Positions 26,261 to 34,577 of a stretch of DNA of 46,983 nucleotides are shown here, piece after piece. Within the stretch, counting starts at the first letter, position 1. Each line of letters opens with the position of its first letter. The notes under the pieces are model-generated. The model saw only the letters and a program-made list of their open reading frames with translations. It was not told where the DNA came from and did not search any database. The stretch is taken from contig JAHLFS010000048.1 of NCBI GenBank assembly GCA_018883675.1, positions 1 through 46,983 on the forward strand, read 5' to 3'. A program made the position numbers and the translations under genes. The DNA comes from Candidatus Paralactobacillus gallistercoris. GTDB taxonomy: Bacteria > Bacillota > Bacilli > Lactobacillales > Lactobacillaceae.

Positions 26261-27814
26261 ATGACAGAATTCATTTCCGCCGCGCAAGTCGGCACTAAAA
26301 TTAAAGATGGCGCTACAGTTGTCATTGAAGGCTTTATTGGTAGTGGAGTAGCTGAAGCAATTCATACAGCCTTGGGTAAGTATTACCAACAACATCAGCA
26401 CCCACGTCAGTTAACTTTAGTACATGCCGCTGGTATTGGTGATGGCAAGACTAAAGGGATGAATCATTATGCACAAGCGGGTATGGTTAAGCGGTTAATT
26501 GGCGGTCATTGGGCGATGGCGCCTCAATTACATGCATTAGTTGAAGCTAATCAAATTGAAGCTTACAATTTTCCCCAAGGTGTTATTTCCCGGATGATGC
26601 GGGCGGCTAGTGCGCATGAACCATTTGTAGCTACCCAAGTTGGCTTAGGCACCTTTGTCGATCCTGATTATGATGGTGGTAAATTAAATCAAGCAGCACA
26701 AGAAGAATTAGTTACTAAGACGATTATTAACGATTATGAGTGTTTATTATATAAAACTATTTTTCCAGATGTAGCTATTTTACGAGGAACTTATGCTGAT
26801 GATAAGGGTAATGTAGCTTTTGATGAAGAACCGCTTACTTTGGAAGCCGTTTCTGAGGCAATGGCTGCTAAAAATAATGGTGGGATTGTTATTGTTCAAG
26901 TTAAACAAAAAGTTCCTTTTGGAACACTTGATCCTAAGCAAGTTAAATTACCACGTTTATTAGTTGATTATATAGTGATTGCTGATGATATAACGCAACA
27001 CCAGCAAACTTATAACACATTATATGATCCGGTCCTATTAGATACTAGTGCTAAACGTGAACAACAATTAACTGATTTTCCGTTAACCCAACGAAAAGTT
27101 ATTGCCCGACGTTGTGCCCAGTTAATTTCACCGCAAGAACATGTTGTTAATTATGGAATTGGAATGCCTGAAGAAATTGCGAAAGTTTTGAAAGAAGAAC
27201 AAGTTAAAGCCCAGTTAATTCCAACTATTGAACCGGGGACATTTGGTGGTACGCCATTGGGAGGTTTAGATTTTGGGACAGCAATTGCTCCCGAAAGTAT
27301 CATTGATCAAAGTGAAATGTTTGATTTTTATGATGGTGGTGGCATTGATATTACCTTTTTAGGTTTAGCTGAATGCGATCAAAATGGTAACATTAATGTT
27401 TCTCGTTTTGGTAGTAAAATTGCCGGTGCAGGTGGCTTTATTGATATTTCACAAAACACGCCGCATGTCGTTTTTTGCGGTACTTTTACTGCGGGTGGTT
27501 TGCAAACGACTATTACTAATGGCAAATTACAAATTATTCAAGAAGGACGCCATCATAAATTTGTAAAACAAGTTCAACATTTAACTTTTAATGGTCGTTT
27601 AGCGGCAGCACGGCATCAAGAAGTTTACTATATTACTGAACGCGCTGTTTTCAAATTAACCACTGCTGGTTTAGTGCTTCAAGAAATTGCCCCAGGAATT
27701 GACTTGGAACGTGATATTTTAGCCCAAATGGACTTTAAACCCTTGATTTCATCTCGATTACATGAAATGGATGCGAAAATTTTTAAACCGGAAAAAATGC
27801 ATTTGCATATTTAA
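26261..27814 (+). CDS. Propionate/acetate CoA-transferase-like protein (class I, fused alpha-beta)
   Basis: A 517-aa single-chain CoA-transferase with both halves fused, like propionate CoA-transferase and YdiF. The alpha half has KDGATVVIEGFIGSGVAEAI and the beta half has NYGIGMPEEIA. The catalytic Glu is in PTIEPGTFGGTP and is residue 324 when counted from the ATG at 26261, the same number as the active-site Glu of the Clostridium propionicum enzyme. That supports this start over the in-frame ATG at 26240, which overlaps the dehydrogenase gene and lacks a ribosome binding site. The enzyme should swap CoA between short acyl-CoAs and free acids; the preferred acid cannot be read from sequence. 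A terminator follows. Confidence 0.85.
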   Translation: MTEFISAAQVGTKIKDGATVVIEGFIGSGVAEAIHTALGKYYQQHQHPRQLTLVHAAGIGDGKTKGMNHYAQAGMVKRLIGGHWAMAPQLHALVEANQIEAYNFPQGVISRMMRAASAHEPFVATQVGLGTFVDPDYDGGKLNQAAQEELVTKTIINDYECLLYKTIFPDVAILRGTYADDKGNVAFDEEPLTLEAVSEAMAAKNNGGIVIVQVKQKVPFGTLDPKQVKLPRLLVDYIVIADDITQHQQTYNTLYDPVLLDTSAKREQQLTDFPLTQRKVIARRCAQLISPQEHVVNYGIGMPEEIAKVLKEEQVKAQLIPTIEPGTFGGTPLGGLDFGTAIAPESIIDQSEMFDFYDGGGIDITFLGLAECDQNGNINVSRFGSKIAGAGGFIDISQNTPHVVFCGTFTAGGLQTTITNGKLQIIQEGRHHKFVKQVQHLTFNGRLAAARHQEVYYITERAVFKLTTAGLVLQEIAPGIDLERDILAQMDFKPLISSRLHEMDAKIFKPEKMHLHI

Positions 27815-27819
27815 CGTAT

Positions 27820-27857
27820 AAAAAAGAGCTTGTGATTATTCACAAGCTCATCTTTTT
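27820..27857. terminator. Bidirectional terminator after the CoA-transferase gene
   Basis: GAGCTTGTGA (27826-27835) and its complement (27840-27849) form a 10-bp stem with a 4-nt loop. It is flanked by A-rich sequence on the left and a T run on the right, and serves both convergent genes. Confidence 0.88.
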
Positions 27858-27858
27858 A

Positions 27859-28212
27859 TTAGCGCTGCCATTCATCTAAATCATGTAAATGTTGTCCTAA
27901 GTAATTAATTGCATCGTGAACCAATGATTTCGTCATTGCGGCAGTTTCCTCATCACTTTGAGGACCATAAAAATCAATGACAAATCCTTTAGCAATGTCA
28001 GTATAATTTTCTTTACGAGCAATGCCGCCGTCTTTAAATAACTCGTCTAGTTTGGTAAGATCACCATCTTTAATTAAAGCATAAATTTTTTCAGCAATAT
28101 GGTGATTATTGGCAGCTTGATTATTTAAATGACGTGTAGCGTACATTACTAGAAATTCGTTCATGTCTTTTAACGCATTTTCACGTTTAAGCTGATCTTC
28201 TTTTTTTGACAT
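27859..28212 (-). CDS. Small soluble protein of unknown function
   Basis: I do not recognise this 117-aa protein. It has no signal peptide or transmembrane segment, is rich in charged residues and looks all-helical. Notable stretches are KDMNEFLVMYATRHLNNQ and AINYLGQHLHDLDEW. The ATG at 28212 is chosen because AAAGGAAG lies 7 nt upstream; a longer frame reaching 28278 would run through the promoter elements. It is transcribed divergently from the oxidoreductase gene and convergently with the CoA-transferase gene. Confidence 0.7.
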   Translation of the reverse strand: MSKKEDQLKRENALKDMNEFLVMYATRHLNNQAANNHHIAEKIYALIKDGDLTKLDELFKDGGIARKENYTDIAKGFVIDFYGPQSDEETAAMTKSLVHDAINYLGQHLHDLDEWQR

Positions 28213-28248
28213 GGATATGCTTCCTTTATATATACTAATAATCAATAA

Positions 28249-28278
28249 ATTATAAAAACACTTTTTAACATTGTGCAA
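28249..28278 (-). promoter_or_regulatory. Promoter of the 117-aa unknown gene
   Basis: On the minus strand TTGCAC (28273-28278) and TATAAT (28249-28254) are separated by 18 bp, and the start codon is about 37 nt downstream. This is a near-consensus sigma-A promoter. Confidence 0.65.
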
Positions 28279-28298
28279 GTTTCAACATAGGAGGAAAA

Positions 28299-28979
28299 AT
28301 GAAGACATTAGTTATTATTGCACATCCGCATCGCTTAGATTCGTATACCCAAACTTTTTTGCAACAGGCAGCCGCTAACTTGCCTAATGTTACTTGGCAT
28401 CCATTGTCAACTGATTTGAATGTTGCTCAAGAACAAGCATTATTACGGCAACACCAACGCATCATTTGGCAGTTTCCTTTATACTGGTATGCTGCACCAG
28501 CGCTTTTAAAGCAATGGGAAGATGCGGTATTGACTGATGAATTTGCATTTGGTAATGAAATGACTACGCCGGCTTTGAAAGGAAAGACATTAGGCTTAGT
28601 CGTTAATACTGGCGAAAGTGCTAGTCATTATCGCGTAGCTGGCGCTGAACATTTTTCGTTGCCTGAAATTTTACGACCTTATCAAGTAACGGCTCATCGT
28701 TTGCAAATGCATTATATGAACCCGTTATTAATTTATAAATTTGAACACATGGATGATGCTGCCCAACAAGTTTTATTTATCCGTTACCAACAATATTTAA
28801 CAATGACTGATCCGCAAAGCTTTAGTCAGCAAGCAACCTGGCTTGCCCAGCGTTTGCAAAAAATGACCATGGATCAACAATTACAAATGAATTTAAGTCA
28901 GTTGTTGTTGCAACAACAGCAACAATTAGATGATCTACAAGCATTACTGCACGTCGATAATGATTTAGGAGATGAATAA
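28299..28979 (+). CDS. Flavodoxin-fold NAD(P)H oxidoreductase (quinone reductase-like)
   Basis: A 226-aa member of the NAD(P)H dehydrogenase (quinone) family, related to KefF and MdaB. It shows LVIIAHPHRLDSYTQTF (FMN phosphate loop, about 4-20), IIWQFPLYWYAAPALLKQWEDAVL (about 54-77) and LGLVVNTGESASHYR. It should reduce quinones or similar electrophiles using FMN. The last 45 residues, including a stretch of five Gln in LLLQQQQQLDDLQ, extend beyond the core fold and look like a helical or coiled-coil tail. The ATG is preceded by AGGAGG. Confidence 0.82.
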   Translation: MKTLVIIAHPHRLDSYTQTFLQQAAANLPNVTWHPLSTDLNVAQEQALLRQHQRIIWQFPLYWYAAPALLKQWEDAVLTDEFAFGNEMTTPALKGKTLGLVVNTGESASHYRVAGAEHFSLPEILRPYQVTAHRLQMHYMNPLLIYKFEHMDDAAQQVLFIRYQQYLTMTDPQSFSQQATWLAQRLQKMTMDQQLQMNLSQLLLQQQQQLDDLQALLHVDNDLGDE

Positions 28980-28980
28980 A

Positions 28981-29151
28981 ATGGATACTAAAATGCAACA
29001 ATCTCTCACCAAAATGCATGATGAAACGGATAATTATGAATTACGTGCTTTATTATATTGTGTGCAGCACTATCTTCATGCACAGGAACACCGGTTAGCA
29101 TTAAGTCAAATGCAACTTGATGGAGAAACATGGGATAAAAGTAATTGGTAA
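28981..29151 (+). CDS. Small 56-aa protein of unknown function
   Basis: An ATG one base after the oxidoreductase stop opens a 56-aa frame, with TAGGAG 10 nt upstream inside the end of the oxidoreductase gene. The product (beginning MDTKMQQSLTKMHDETD, ending DGETWDKSNW) is soluble, helical and slightly acidic, with no family I recognise. The well-placed ribosome binding site and tight coupling argue that it is translated. Conservation beside the oxidoreductase would be the deciding evidence. Confidence 0.6.
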   Translation: MDTKMQQSLTKMHDETDNYELRALLYCVQHYLHAQEHRLALSQMQLDGETWDKSNW

Positions 29152-29152
29152 T

Positions 29153-29182
29153 TTGCATATTTTAATTGATATGAGATAAAAT
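29153..29182 (+). promoter_or_regulatory. Promoter for the second class A PBP gene
   Basis: TTGCAT at 29153-29158 lies 18 bp before TAAAAT at 29177-29182 (or 16 bp before the overlapping GATAAA). The start codon of the PBP gene is 33 nt further on. Confidence 0.55.
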
Positions 29183-29214
29183 AACGGCAAATATTCTAGA
29201 AAGCTGAGAAAAGA

Positions 29215-31302
29215 ATGGAAAAAGAACCATCGCTGTTTCAAAAAATTATGGCTAATCTACAAAAGGGCTGGTTGTGGCTTTGGCAGCGCCTTTGTTATTT
29301 ATTCCGGCGTTTTCAAATTTGGCGCTGGTTATTATTAATGTTTTTGACGTGCTTTTTAGCAATGAGTGCTTTTTTTACTTATAAAGCAAAAACCGTTAAT
29401 ATTAGCGATTTAAAGAGTTCATTATCAACTTTTACTACTATTTATGATCATAATAATAATAAAGTTGGTGAGCTTTACGCTGATAAGGGGACGTATGTTG
29501 GTTTTAATGAAATTTCACCAGCAATTAAAAATGCGGTTATTTCTACTGAAGACCGGACCTTTTATACTAATCCTGGTTTTAGTATTAAAGGTATTTTGCG
29601 GGCTATTGTTAGCTACGTTGTTCATCATGGTGAAATTCTTAGTGGTGGTAGTACCATTACCCAACAGCTTGCCAAAAACATGTTGCTAACCCAACGGCAA
29701 ACTTTTTTACGTAAATTTGAAGAAATTTTTTATGCTATTCAAATTACTAAGGTATATTCTAAAAAAGATATTTTAACAATGTATCTTAATAATTCTTACT
29801 TTGGCAATGGTGTATGGGGAGTACAGGACGCTTCGAAACGCTATTTTGATAAAAATGCTAGCCAATTAAATGCGGCTGAAGGGGCTACTTTAGCGGCGAT
29901 GCTCCGTAGTCCTAGCTTCTATAATCCCGTTGAACATCCACAAAATGCCATTGATCGGCGAAACTTAGTTTTGAACTTAATGGTTGAAAACCATAAATTG
30001 ACGACAGCACAGGCAAAAGCAGCTCAAAAAACGCCATTAGTAGTGACTGATGGTTACGTGCCTAAAAATAATTATAAGTATCCGTCATATTTTGATGGTG
30101 TTATTAATGAAGCAATTGCTGATGGTATTAGTGAAGATAGTATTATGAATAAAGGTTATAAAATTTATACTAATCTTAATCAAAACTATCAACGTCAAAT
30201 GCAAAGTGTTTATAACCAATCATGGTTGTTCCCAGCTCCGGCCGCTGATGGTACCCAACCACAGTCAGGTTCAATTGCGATTGATCCGCAAACGGGTGGC
30301 GTAGTTGCTACGGTTGGTCGTCGTGGTCCTAATCCATTCCGCAGTTATAGTTATGCGACTATGTCCCAACGCCAAGCTGGTTCAACGATGAAACCACTAG
30401 CCGTTTATACGCCGGCATTGCAAGCAGGCTATCGGTATAACTCGATGCTCAAGGATGAAAAAATTAGTTATGGACCAACGCATTACACACCAAGCAACTG
30501 GAATAATCAATATCTTGGTGAAGTACCGATGTATACAGCTTTATCGCAAAGCTTAAATACTCCCGCAGTATGGTTATTAAATCAAATTGGCATTAACAAA
30601 GGTGTTAAGTCAGTAGAACGTTTTGGCATTAATGTTCCTAAAAATAAACAAGAATTAGGCCTAGCTTTGGGTGATTTAGATGTTTCGCCATATCAAATGG
30701 CACGGGCTTATTGCGCTTTTGCGAATGGTGGTTATTTACCGCAAACGCATTTTATTCGTAAAATTGTTGATGCTAGTGGCAATGTTATTGTTAATAACAG
30801 TCAACCACAGCGTAAACGTATTATTAGCGGTCAAATTGCTAATGAAATGACAAGTATGATGTTGGATGTCTTCCGTGATGGGACCGGTGCTAGTGCTAAA
30901 CCAGCTGGTTATACCATTGCTGGTAAAACTGGTGGTACCCAAGTACCAAGTAGTTGGGGGAATCCTGATGGTACGAAGGACCAGTGGATTGTTGGTTATA
31001 CGCCGGATATTGTTTTAGCAACATGGATTGGCTTTGCTAATACCGATGCACAGCATTTCTTACAAAACAGTATTGGTGATGTTGCTAATGTCTTTAAGAA
31101 TGAAATGGCTGATATTTTACCATATACAGCGCAGACGCCATTTAAAGTAAATGATGCCCAAACCATTGTGCAAAATGATGCTAGTGATAATCCTACTAAT
31201 TGGTGGAATAATTTACAAAGTAAACTCAGTGGTGGATTGGATAATCTCAAACAAAAAGCAAATCAATGGTATAATAATATCAAGAGCTTATTACAGCACT
31301 AA
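29215..31302 (+). CDS. Class A penicillin-binding protein (PBP1A/PBP2A type)
   Basis: A 695-aa bifunctional peptidoglycan glycosyltransferase/transpeptidase. It has one N-terminal membrane helix (about 37-55), GT51 motifs with Glu-112 in STEDRTFY and GGSTITQQLAKNML, and a transpeptidase domain. The latter has Ser-390 in GSTMKP, SLNT for the SxN motif, and K571-T-G in AGKTGG. It closely parallels the protein encoded at 18232 but lacks the Ser-rich tail and keeps a canonical KTG. The ribosome binding site is weak (GAGAAAAG-like). The UPF0342 gene follows by 13 nt. In lactobacilli the gene at this locus next to the yheA homologue is usually annotated PBP2A. Confidence 0.93.
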   Translation: MEKEPSLFQKIMANLQKGWLWLWQRLCYLFRRFQIWRWLLLMFLTCFLAMSAFFTYKAKTVNISDLKSSLSTFTTIYDHNNNKVGELYADKGTYVGFNEISPAIKNAVISTEDRTFYTNPGFSIKGILRAIVSYVVHHGEILSGGSTITQQLAKNMLLTQRQTFLRKFEEIFYAIQITKVYSKKDILTMYLNNSYFGNGVWGVQDASKRYFDKNASQLNAAEGATLAAMLRSPSFYNPVEHPQNAIDRRNLVLNLMVENHKLTTAQAKAAQKTPLVVTDGYVPKNNYKYPSYFDGVINEAIADGISEDSIMNKGYKIYTNLNQNYQRQMQSVYNQSWLFPAPAADGTQPQSGSIAIDPQTGGVVATVGRRGPNPFRSYSYATMSQRQAGSTMKPLAVYTPALQAGYRYNSMLKDEKISYGPTHYTPSNWNNQYLGEVPMYTALSQSLNTPAVWLLNQIGINKGVKSVERFGINVPKNKQELGLALGDLDVSPYQMARAYCAFANGGYLPQTHFIRKIVDASGNVIVNNSQPQRKRIISGQIANEMTSMMLDVFRDGTGASAKPAGYTIAGKTGGTQVPSSWGNPDGTKDQWIVGYTPDIVLATWIGFANTDAQHFLQNSIGDVANVFKNEMADILPYTAQTPFKVNDAQTIVQNDASDNPTNWWNNLQSKLSGGLDNLKQKANQWYNNIKSLLQH

Positions 31303-31315
31303 TGGGGGAAAAGAT

Positions 31316-31660
31316 ATGGCAGTGAATATTTATGACACAGCTAATCAATTAGCTAAGGAATTACCACAAACACAACAATTTATGAATTTACAATCATCAT
31401 ATGCTAACTTGAAAAAAGACGTTATGGCGTTTAATTTGTTCAATCAATTCAATCAATTACAAGAAGAATTACAAAAGAAACAATATAGCGGTGAAAAAGT
31501 TACCGAAGATGAAATGAAACGGATTCAAGATCTTGCTGGTAAAATGGATAAAATGGATGCTATCAAGCAATTAATGGCCAGCGAACAAGCTTTGAATCAA
31601 TTATTAGTTGATATGAATGAAATTATTACCGAACCAATTAGAAATCTTTATAAAAACTAA
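31316..31660 (+). CDS. UPF0342 / YheA-YlbF-YmcA family protein
   Basis: A 114-aa soluble helical protein beginning MAVNIYDTANQLAKEL. It has the conserved central segment QLQEELQKKQYSGEKVTEDEMKRIQDLA, typical of YheA and related to YlbF/YmcA. In Bacillus YlbF and YmcA join YaaT to control RNase Y; the role of the YheA branch is unknown. The ATG at 31316 follows GGGGGA by about 6 nt; an upstream in-frame extension reaches into the PBP gene and is unlikely. It precedes yhaM, as in other lactobacilli. Confidence 0.85.
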   Translation: MAVNIYDTANQLAKELPQTQQFMNLQSSYANLKKDVMAFNLFNQFNQLQEELQKKQYSGEKVTEDEMKRIQDLAGKMDKMDAIKQLMASEQALNQLLVDMNEIITEPIRNLYKN

Positions 31661-31671
31661 TTGTTGATAAG

Positions 31672-31702
31672 AACGCAGGTCATCCTTGACTTGCGTTTTT
31701 TT
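31672..31702 (+). terminator. Terminator between UPF0342 gene and yhaM
   Basis: AACGCAGGTCA (31672-31682) pairs with TGACTTGCGTT (31687-31697), with one G-T pair and a 4-nt loop, followed by T7. yhaM starts 20 nt later without a clear new promoter, so read-through is likely. Confidence 0.85.
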
Positions 31703-31721
31703 ATGAAAAGGATGTGAGCAG

Positions 31722-32678
31722 ATGGCTAAACAATTATTTGATTATCAAAATGATGAAAAAATGGAATTATTTGTTCTAATTAAAGATGCGCAAGTCCGGG
31801 TTGCTAAAAATGGTAAACAATATTTAGCACTTCATTTTGAAGATCGTTCGGGAAGTATTTCTGGTAAATATTGGGATGCAACCGATGAAGATGTTAAGAA
31901 TTTTACAGCTGGTCGTGTTGTTTATTTATCAGGCAAACGCGAAACTTATCAAAATAATCCGCAAGTAAAAATTTATAAAATGCGCTTAGCCCGCGATGAT
32001 GAACCGCATGATCCAGCGTTATATGTGGAACAAGCACCCGAAGATGCGCAAACAATGTTACAGGCTTTTAAACGTTATTTGTCAGTAATTACTAATGAAC
32101 ATTGGCATACAATAGTGCAAAAGTTGCTCAACAAACATCATGATACGCTGTTTACTTATCCGGCTGCTAAGAGTAATCATCATGCGTTTACCGGCGGATT
32201 AGCTTACCATACGCTAAGTATTTTACGTTTGGCTGAAAAAGTTTGTGATCTTTATCCATTAATCAATCGCCAATTACTGTATGCTGGTGCGATGTTGCAT
32301 GATCTTGGCAAAACAATCGAATTATCAGGACCAACGGCTACTACTTATACTTTGGCTGGTAATTTAATTGGGCATATTGTGTTGATTGATGAAGAAATTG
32401 CGCAAGTTGCGGCTGAAGAAAAAATTGATTTGAATGATGAAGATATGGTATTACTACGGCATATGGTTTTAGCTCATCATGGCTTATTAGAATACGGTTC
32501 ACCTAAACGACCCGCATTGTTGGAAGCAGAAGTATTACATGCACTAGATGACCTTGATGCTTCAATTATGATGATGCAAATGTCATTGCAGCACGCCCAA
32601 CCAGGCTCGTTTACTGAACATTTGTTTGCGATGGATAATCGGCAGTTTTATCGTAGTAAACTTGACGATGAGGAATAA
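31722..32678 (+). CDS. yhaM: 3'-5' exoribonuclease YhaM
   Basis: A 318-aa metal-dependent exonuclease acting on RNA and single-stranded DNA. The N-terminal OB-fold (about 14-100: KNGKQYLALHFEDRSGSISGKYWDA) binds nucleic acid. The HD domain (about 155-285) has HHAFTGGLAYHTLS, the HD pair His-193/Asp-194 in MLHDLGK, and a distal HHGLLEYGSP with ALDDLDA. Length and domain order match Bacillus YhaM (314 aa). AAGGATG precedes the ATG. The stop codon is inside the palindrome shared with prsA. Confidence 0.95.
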   Translation: MAKQLFDYQNDEKMELFVLIKDAQVRVAKNGKQYLALHFEDRSGSISGKYWDATDEDVKNFTAGRVVYLSGKRETYQNNPQVKIYKMRLARDDEPHDPALYVEQAPEDAQTMLQAFKRYLSVITNEHWHTIVQKLLNKHHDTLFTYPAAKSNHHAFTGGLAYHTLSILRLAEKVCDLYPLINRQLLYAGAMLHDLGKTIELSGPTATTYTLAGNLIGHIVLIDEEIAQVAAEEKIDLNDEDMVLLRHMVLAHHGLLEYGSPKRPALLEAEVLHALDDLDASIMMMQMSLQHAQPGSFTEHLFAMDNRQFYRSKLDDEE

Positions 32679-32719
32679 AATAAAAACCAAGACTAATTAG
32701 TCTTGGTTTTTATTTTATT
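32674..32719. terminator. Perfectly palindromic bidirectional terminator between yhaM and prsA
   Basis: A symmetric 46-bp palindrome centred between 32696 and 32697. Its core is AACCAAGACTAATTAGTCTT, flanked by A-rich and T-rich arms. Both stop codons lie inside it, so the same hairpin ends transcription from both directions. Confidence 0.93.
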
Positions 32720-33635
32720 TATTACTTGAACTTGTGCTGAGGCTAGAACTTGATGTGCTTAAGTAGTTAGACAAGATGTTTTGCAAATCCTTATCTTTAA
32801 TGGATACGTCGCCTTGTTTAAGCACTTTAGTGATAACATCATTCATCACTGATTGGTTTTGCATCCAGTTAGCATAAATTTGATTTTTAAGTTCTTTCTT
32901 ATGATCAGCCATTTTACCTTTACCAGGATTATTAATCATCCGGATAACGAAGTAACCATCTTGACCTTTAACTGGTTCTTGGGTAAATTCATTATTCTTT
33001 AATTTAAAAGCAGCTTGTTCAAAAGCTGGATCTAAGGATGTATTTTGATTATTGAAAGGAGGAATCTTACCGCCATCATTCTTAGAACTTGAATCTTGTG
33101 AATATTGTTTAGCCAAATTAGCAAAGTTCTTTTCGGAATTATCTTGTTTAAGTTTATTAATAATATCTTCAGCATCTGATTTTTTCGAAACAAGAATTTC
33201 TTGAACAGTTACTTTTGGTTGATAATCTTTCCATTGTTCTTCTAAATCTTTATGGGTGATTTTCTTATTTGCTTTTAGTGCTGCTTCTAATAATAAATTA
33301 GTGCGAATATTCTTTTTAAAAGTAGCTTCAGTTAATTGGTTTTGTTGCAATACCGTGTCAAAAGATGAACCATATTGCTTTTTATATTTATTAAACTGAG
33401 CATTAACTTCTTTGCTAGAAACCTTATTGCCGTATTCTTCTTCCAAACACTTATTAAGAATCATTGTTTCTAGTGTTTGTTTACCAGCACTAGTTTGTTT
33501 CATTGCATCATAATATTGTTCTTCAGTAATTTTACCGCCTTTCATGCTAACAACGGTTTTATCACCATTTGAACATGCTGCCAAACTGCAGGCCATTAGT
33601 GCGCTAGCGCCAACAACGAGCCATTTTTTGTTCAT
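32715..33635 (-). CDS. prsA: Foldase lipoprotein PrsA (parvulin-type PPIase)
   Basis: A 306-aa lipoprotein that folds exported proteins, including PBPs, at the outer membrane face. The signal peptide ends in the lipobox LAAC, with the lipidated Cys near residue 20. The parvulin domain (about 134-235) starts [18 protein letters not shown] and includes [19 protein letters not shown] and [17 protein letters not shown]. The C terminus is Ser/Thr-rich ([15 protein letters not shown]). The ATG at 33635 is 8 nt from AAGGAG; an in-frame GTG at 33644 overlaps that element. Two class A PBPs encoded nearby are likely clients. Confidence 0.93.
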   Translation of the reverse strand: MNKKWLVVGASALMACSLAACSNGDKTVVSMKGGKITEEQYYDAMKQTSAGKQTLETMILNKCLEEEYGNKVSSKEVNAQFNKYKKQYGSSFDTVLQQNQLTEATFKKNIRTNLLLEAALKANKKITHKDLEEQWKDYQPKVTVQEILVSKKSDAEDIINKLKQDNSEKNFANLAKQYSQDSSSKNDGGKIPPFNNQNTSLDPAFEQAAFKLKNNEFTQEPVKGQDGYFVIRMINNPGKGKMADHKKELKNQIYANWMQNQSVMNDVITKVLKQGDVSIKDKDLQNILSNYLSTSSSSLSTSSSNK

Positions 33636-33721
33636 GAGGGACACTCCTTAATCTTAATATCATACTCATTTTTTTAATATATCATAAATAAATTATTAAT
33701 AAAAAGCATCTTCAGCAATCT

Positions 33722-34054
33722 TTAATCCTTTTTATTAATATCATTTTGCAAATTAACAACACTTGCCTTAACTTCTTTAACACGTGGTTCCATTATAAAA
33801 GTAAAAGCACGTAAAAGATCTTCAAGATCGACAACGGTTGTCGTCGAAGCTTTCTTAACTTCATTAGTTAGGGTATGTAAAGCATTTTTAACGGCAATTA
33901 CATTGGTTGTTACTTCATTAGTTGCTTGTGTTAATTGCTTAAAATAATCAGCAAGGCGTTGTTGGTTTTCAGCCCCGGTATGTTTGGTGGTTAATAATCC
34001 ATAAACAATGCCAGTTAAAGAACCAACGCCCCAGCCTTTCCAAAAACCTGCCAT
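33722..34054 (-). CDS. YtxH-like small membrane-associated protein
   Basis: A 110-aa protein with a Gly-rich hydrophobic N terminus (WGVGSLTGIVYGLLTT, about 8-23) followed by an amphipathic helical region with regularly spaced Leu/Val. That layout is typical of YtxH-domain proteins. It starts 2 nt after the HIT gene stop, so the two are co-transcribed and probably coupled, an association common in lactobacilli. The function is unknown. Confidence 0.7.
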   Translation of the reverse strand: MAGFWKGWGVGSLTGIVYGLLTTKHTGAENQQRLADYFKQLTQATNEVTTNVIAVKNALHTLTNEVKKASTTTVVDLEDLLRAFTFIMEPRVKEVKASVVNLQNDINKKD

Positions 34055-34056
34055 TT

Positions 34057-34485
34057 CTATTCCTCCAAGTGCTTTTTAATATTAGCAGCCATTTGATTTA
34101 ATTCATTAGCGTTATATTGGTCGCTATGATCACCAAAGTGAATACTAAAATCATCATTATTATCATAACGAGGTATTAAATGAAAGTGAGAATGAAAGAC
34201 GGTTTGCTCAGCAATTTCACCATTATTATTAACAATATTCATACCAATAATATGCGGATTACTTGCTTTAATAGCACGAGCAATCTTCGGAATACGTGCA
34301 AATACGGCACTAGCTAATTCATCATCATATGCAAAGATATCAGCAACATGTTTTTTAGGAATAACGAGAGTATGTCCCGGTGTGGTTTGGGAAAGATCTA
34401 AAAAGGCCTTAACAACATCATCTTCGTAAATGGTACTGCTGGGAATATCCCCATTCACTATTTTGCAAAAAATACAATCTGTCAT
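34057..34485 (-). CDS. hit: HIT family (HinT-like) nucleotide hydrolase
   Basis: A 142-aa histidine-triad protein with H98-S-H100-F-H102 in FHSHFHLIPR. The N-terminal CIFCKIV can bind zinc together with downstream histidines, as in HinT. Members hydrolyse adenosine 5'-phosphoramidates and acyl-AMPs. It is the first gene of a minus-strand pair and divergent from ecsA, as is the hit-ecsAB arrangement in Bacillus. Confidence 0.93.
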   Translation of the reverse strand: MTDCIFCKIVNGDIPSSTIYEDDVVKAFLDLSQTTPGHTLVIPKKHVADIFAYDDELASAVFARIPKIARAIKASNPHIIGMNIVNNNGEIAEQTVFHSHFHLIPRYDNNDDFSIHFGDHSDQYNANELNQMAANIKKHLEE

Positions 34486-34577
34486 ATAATCGCTTCTTTC
34501 ATTTTAACTACTTATAAGTATGTTATCATAAATAAGGTTATCTTATGGAAATAATTGTATAAATAACGAGGTTTATT

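Noticed and set aside
31151-31315. Upstream extension of the UPF0342 protein
   Set aside because: It overlaps the PBP gene in another frame. MAVNIYDTANQL at 31316 is the usual family N terminus and has a GGGGGA ribosome binding site.
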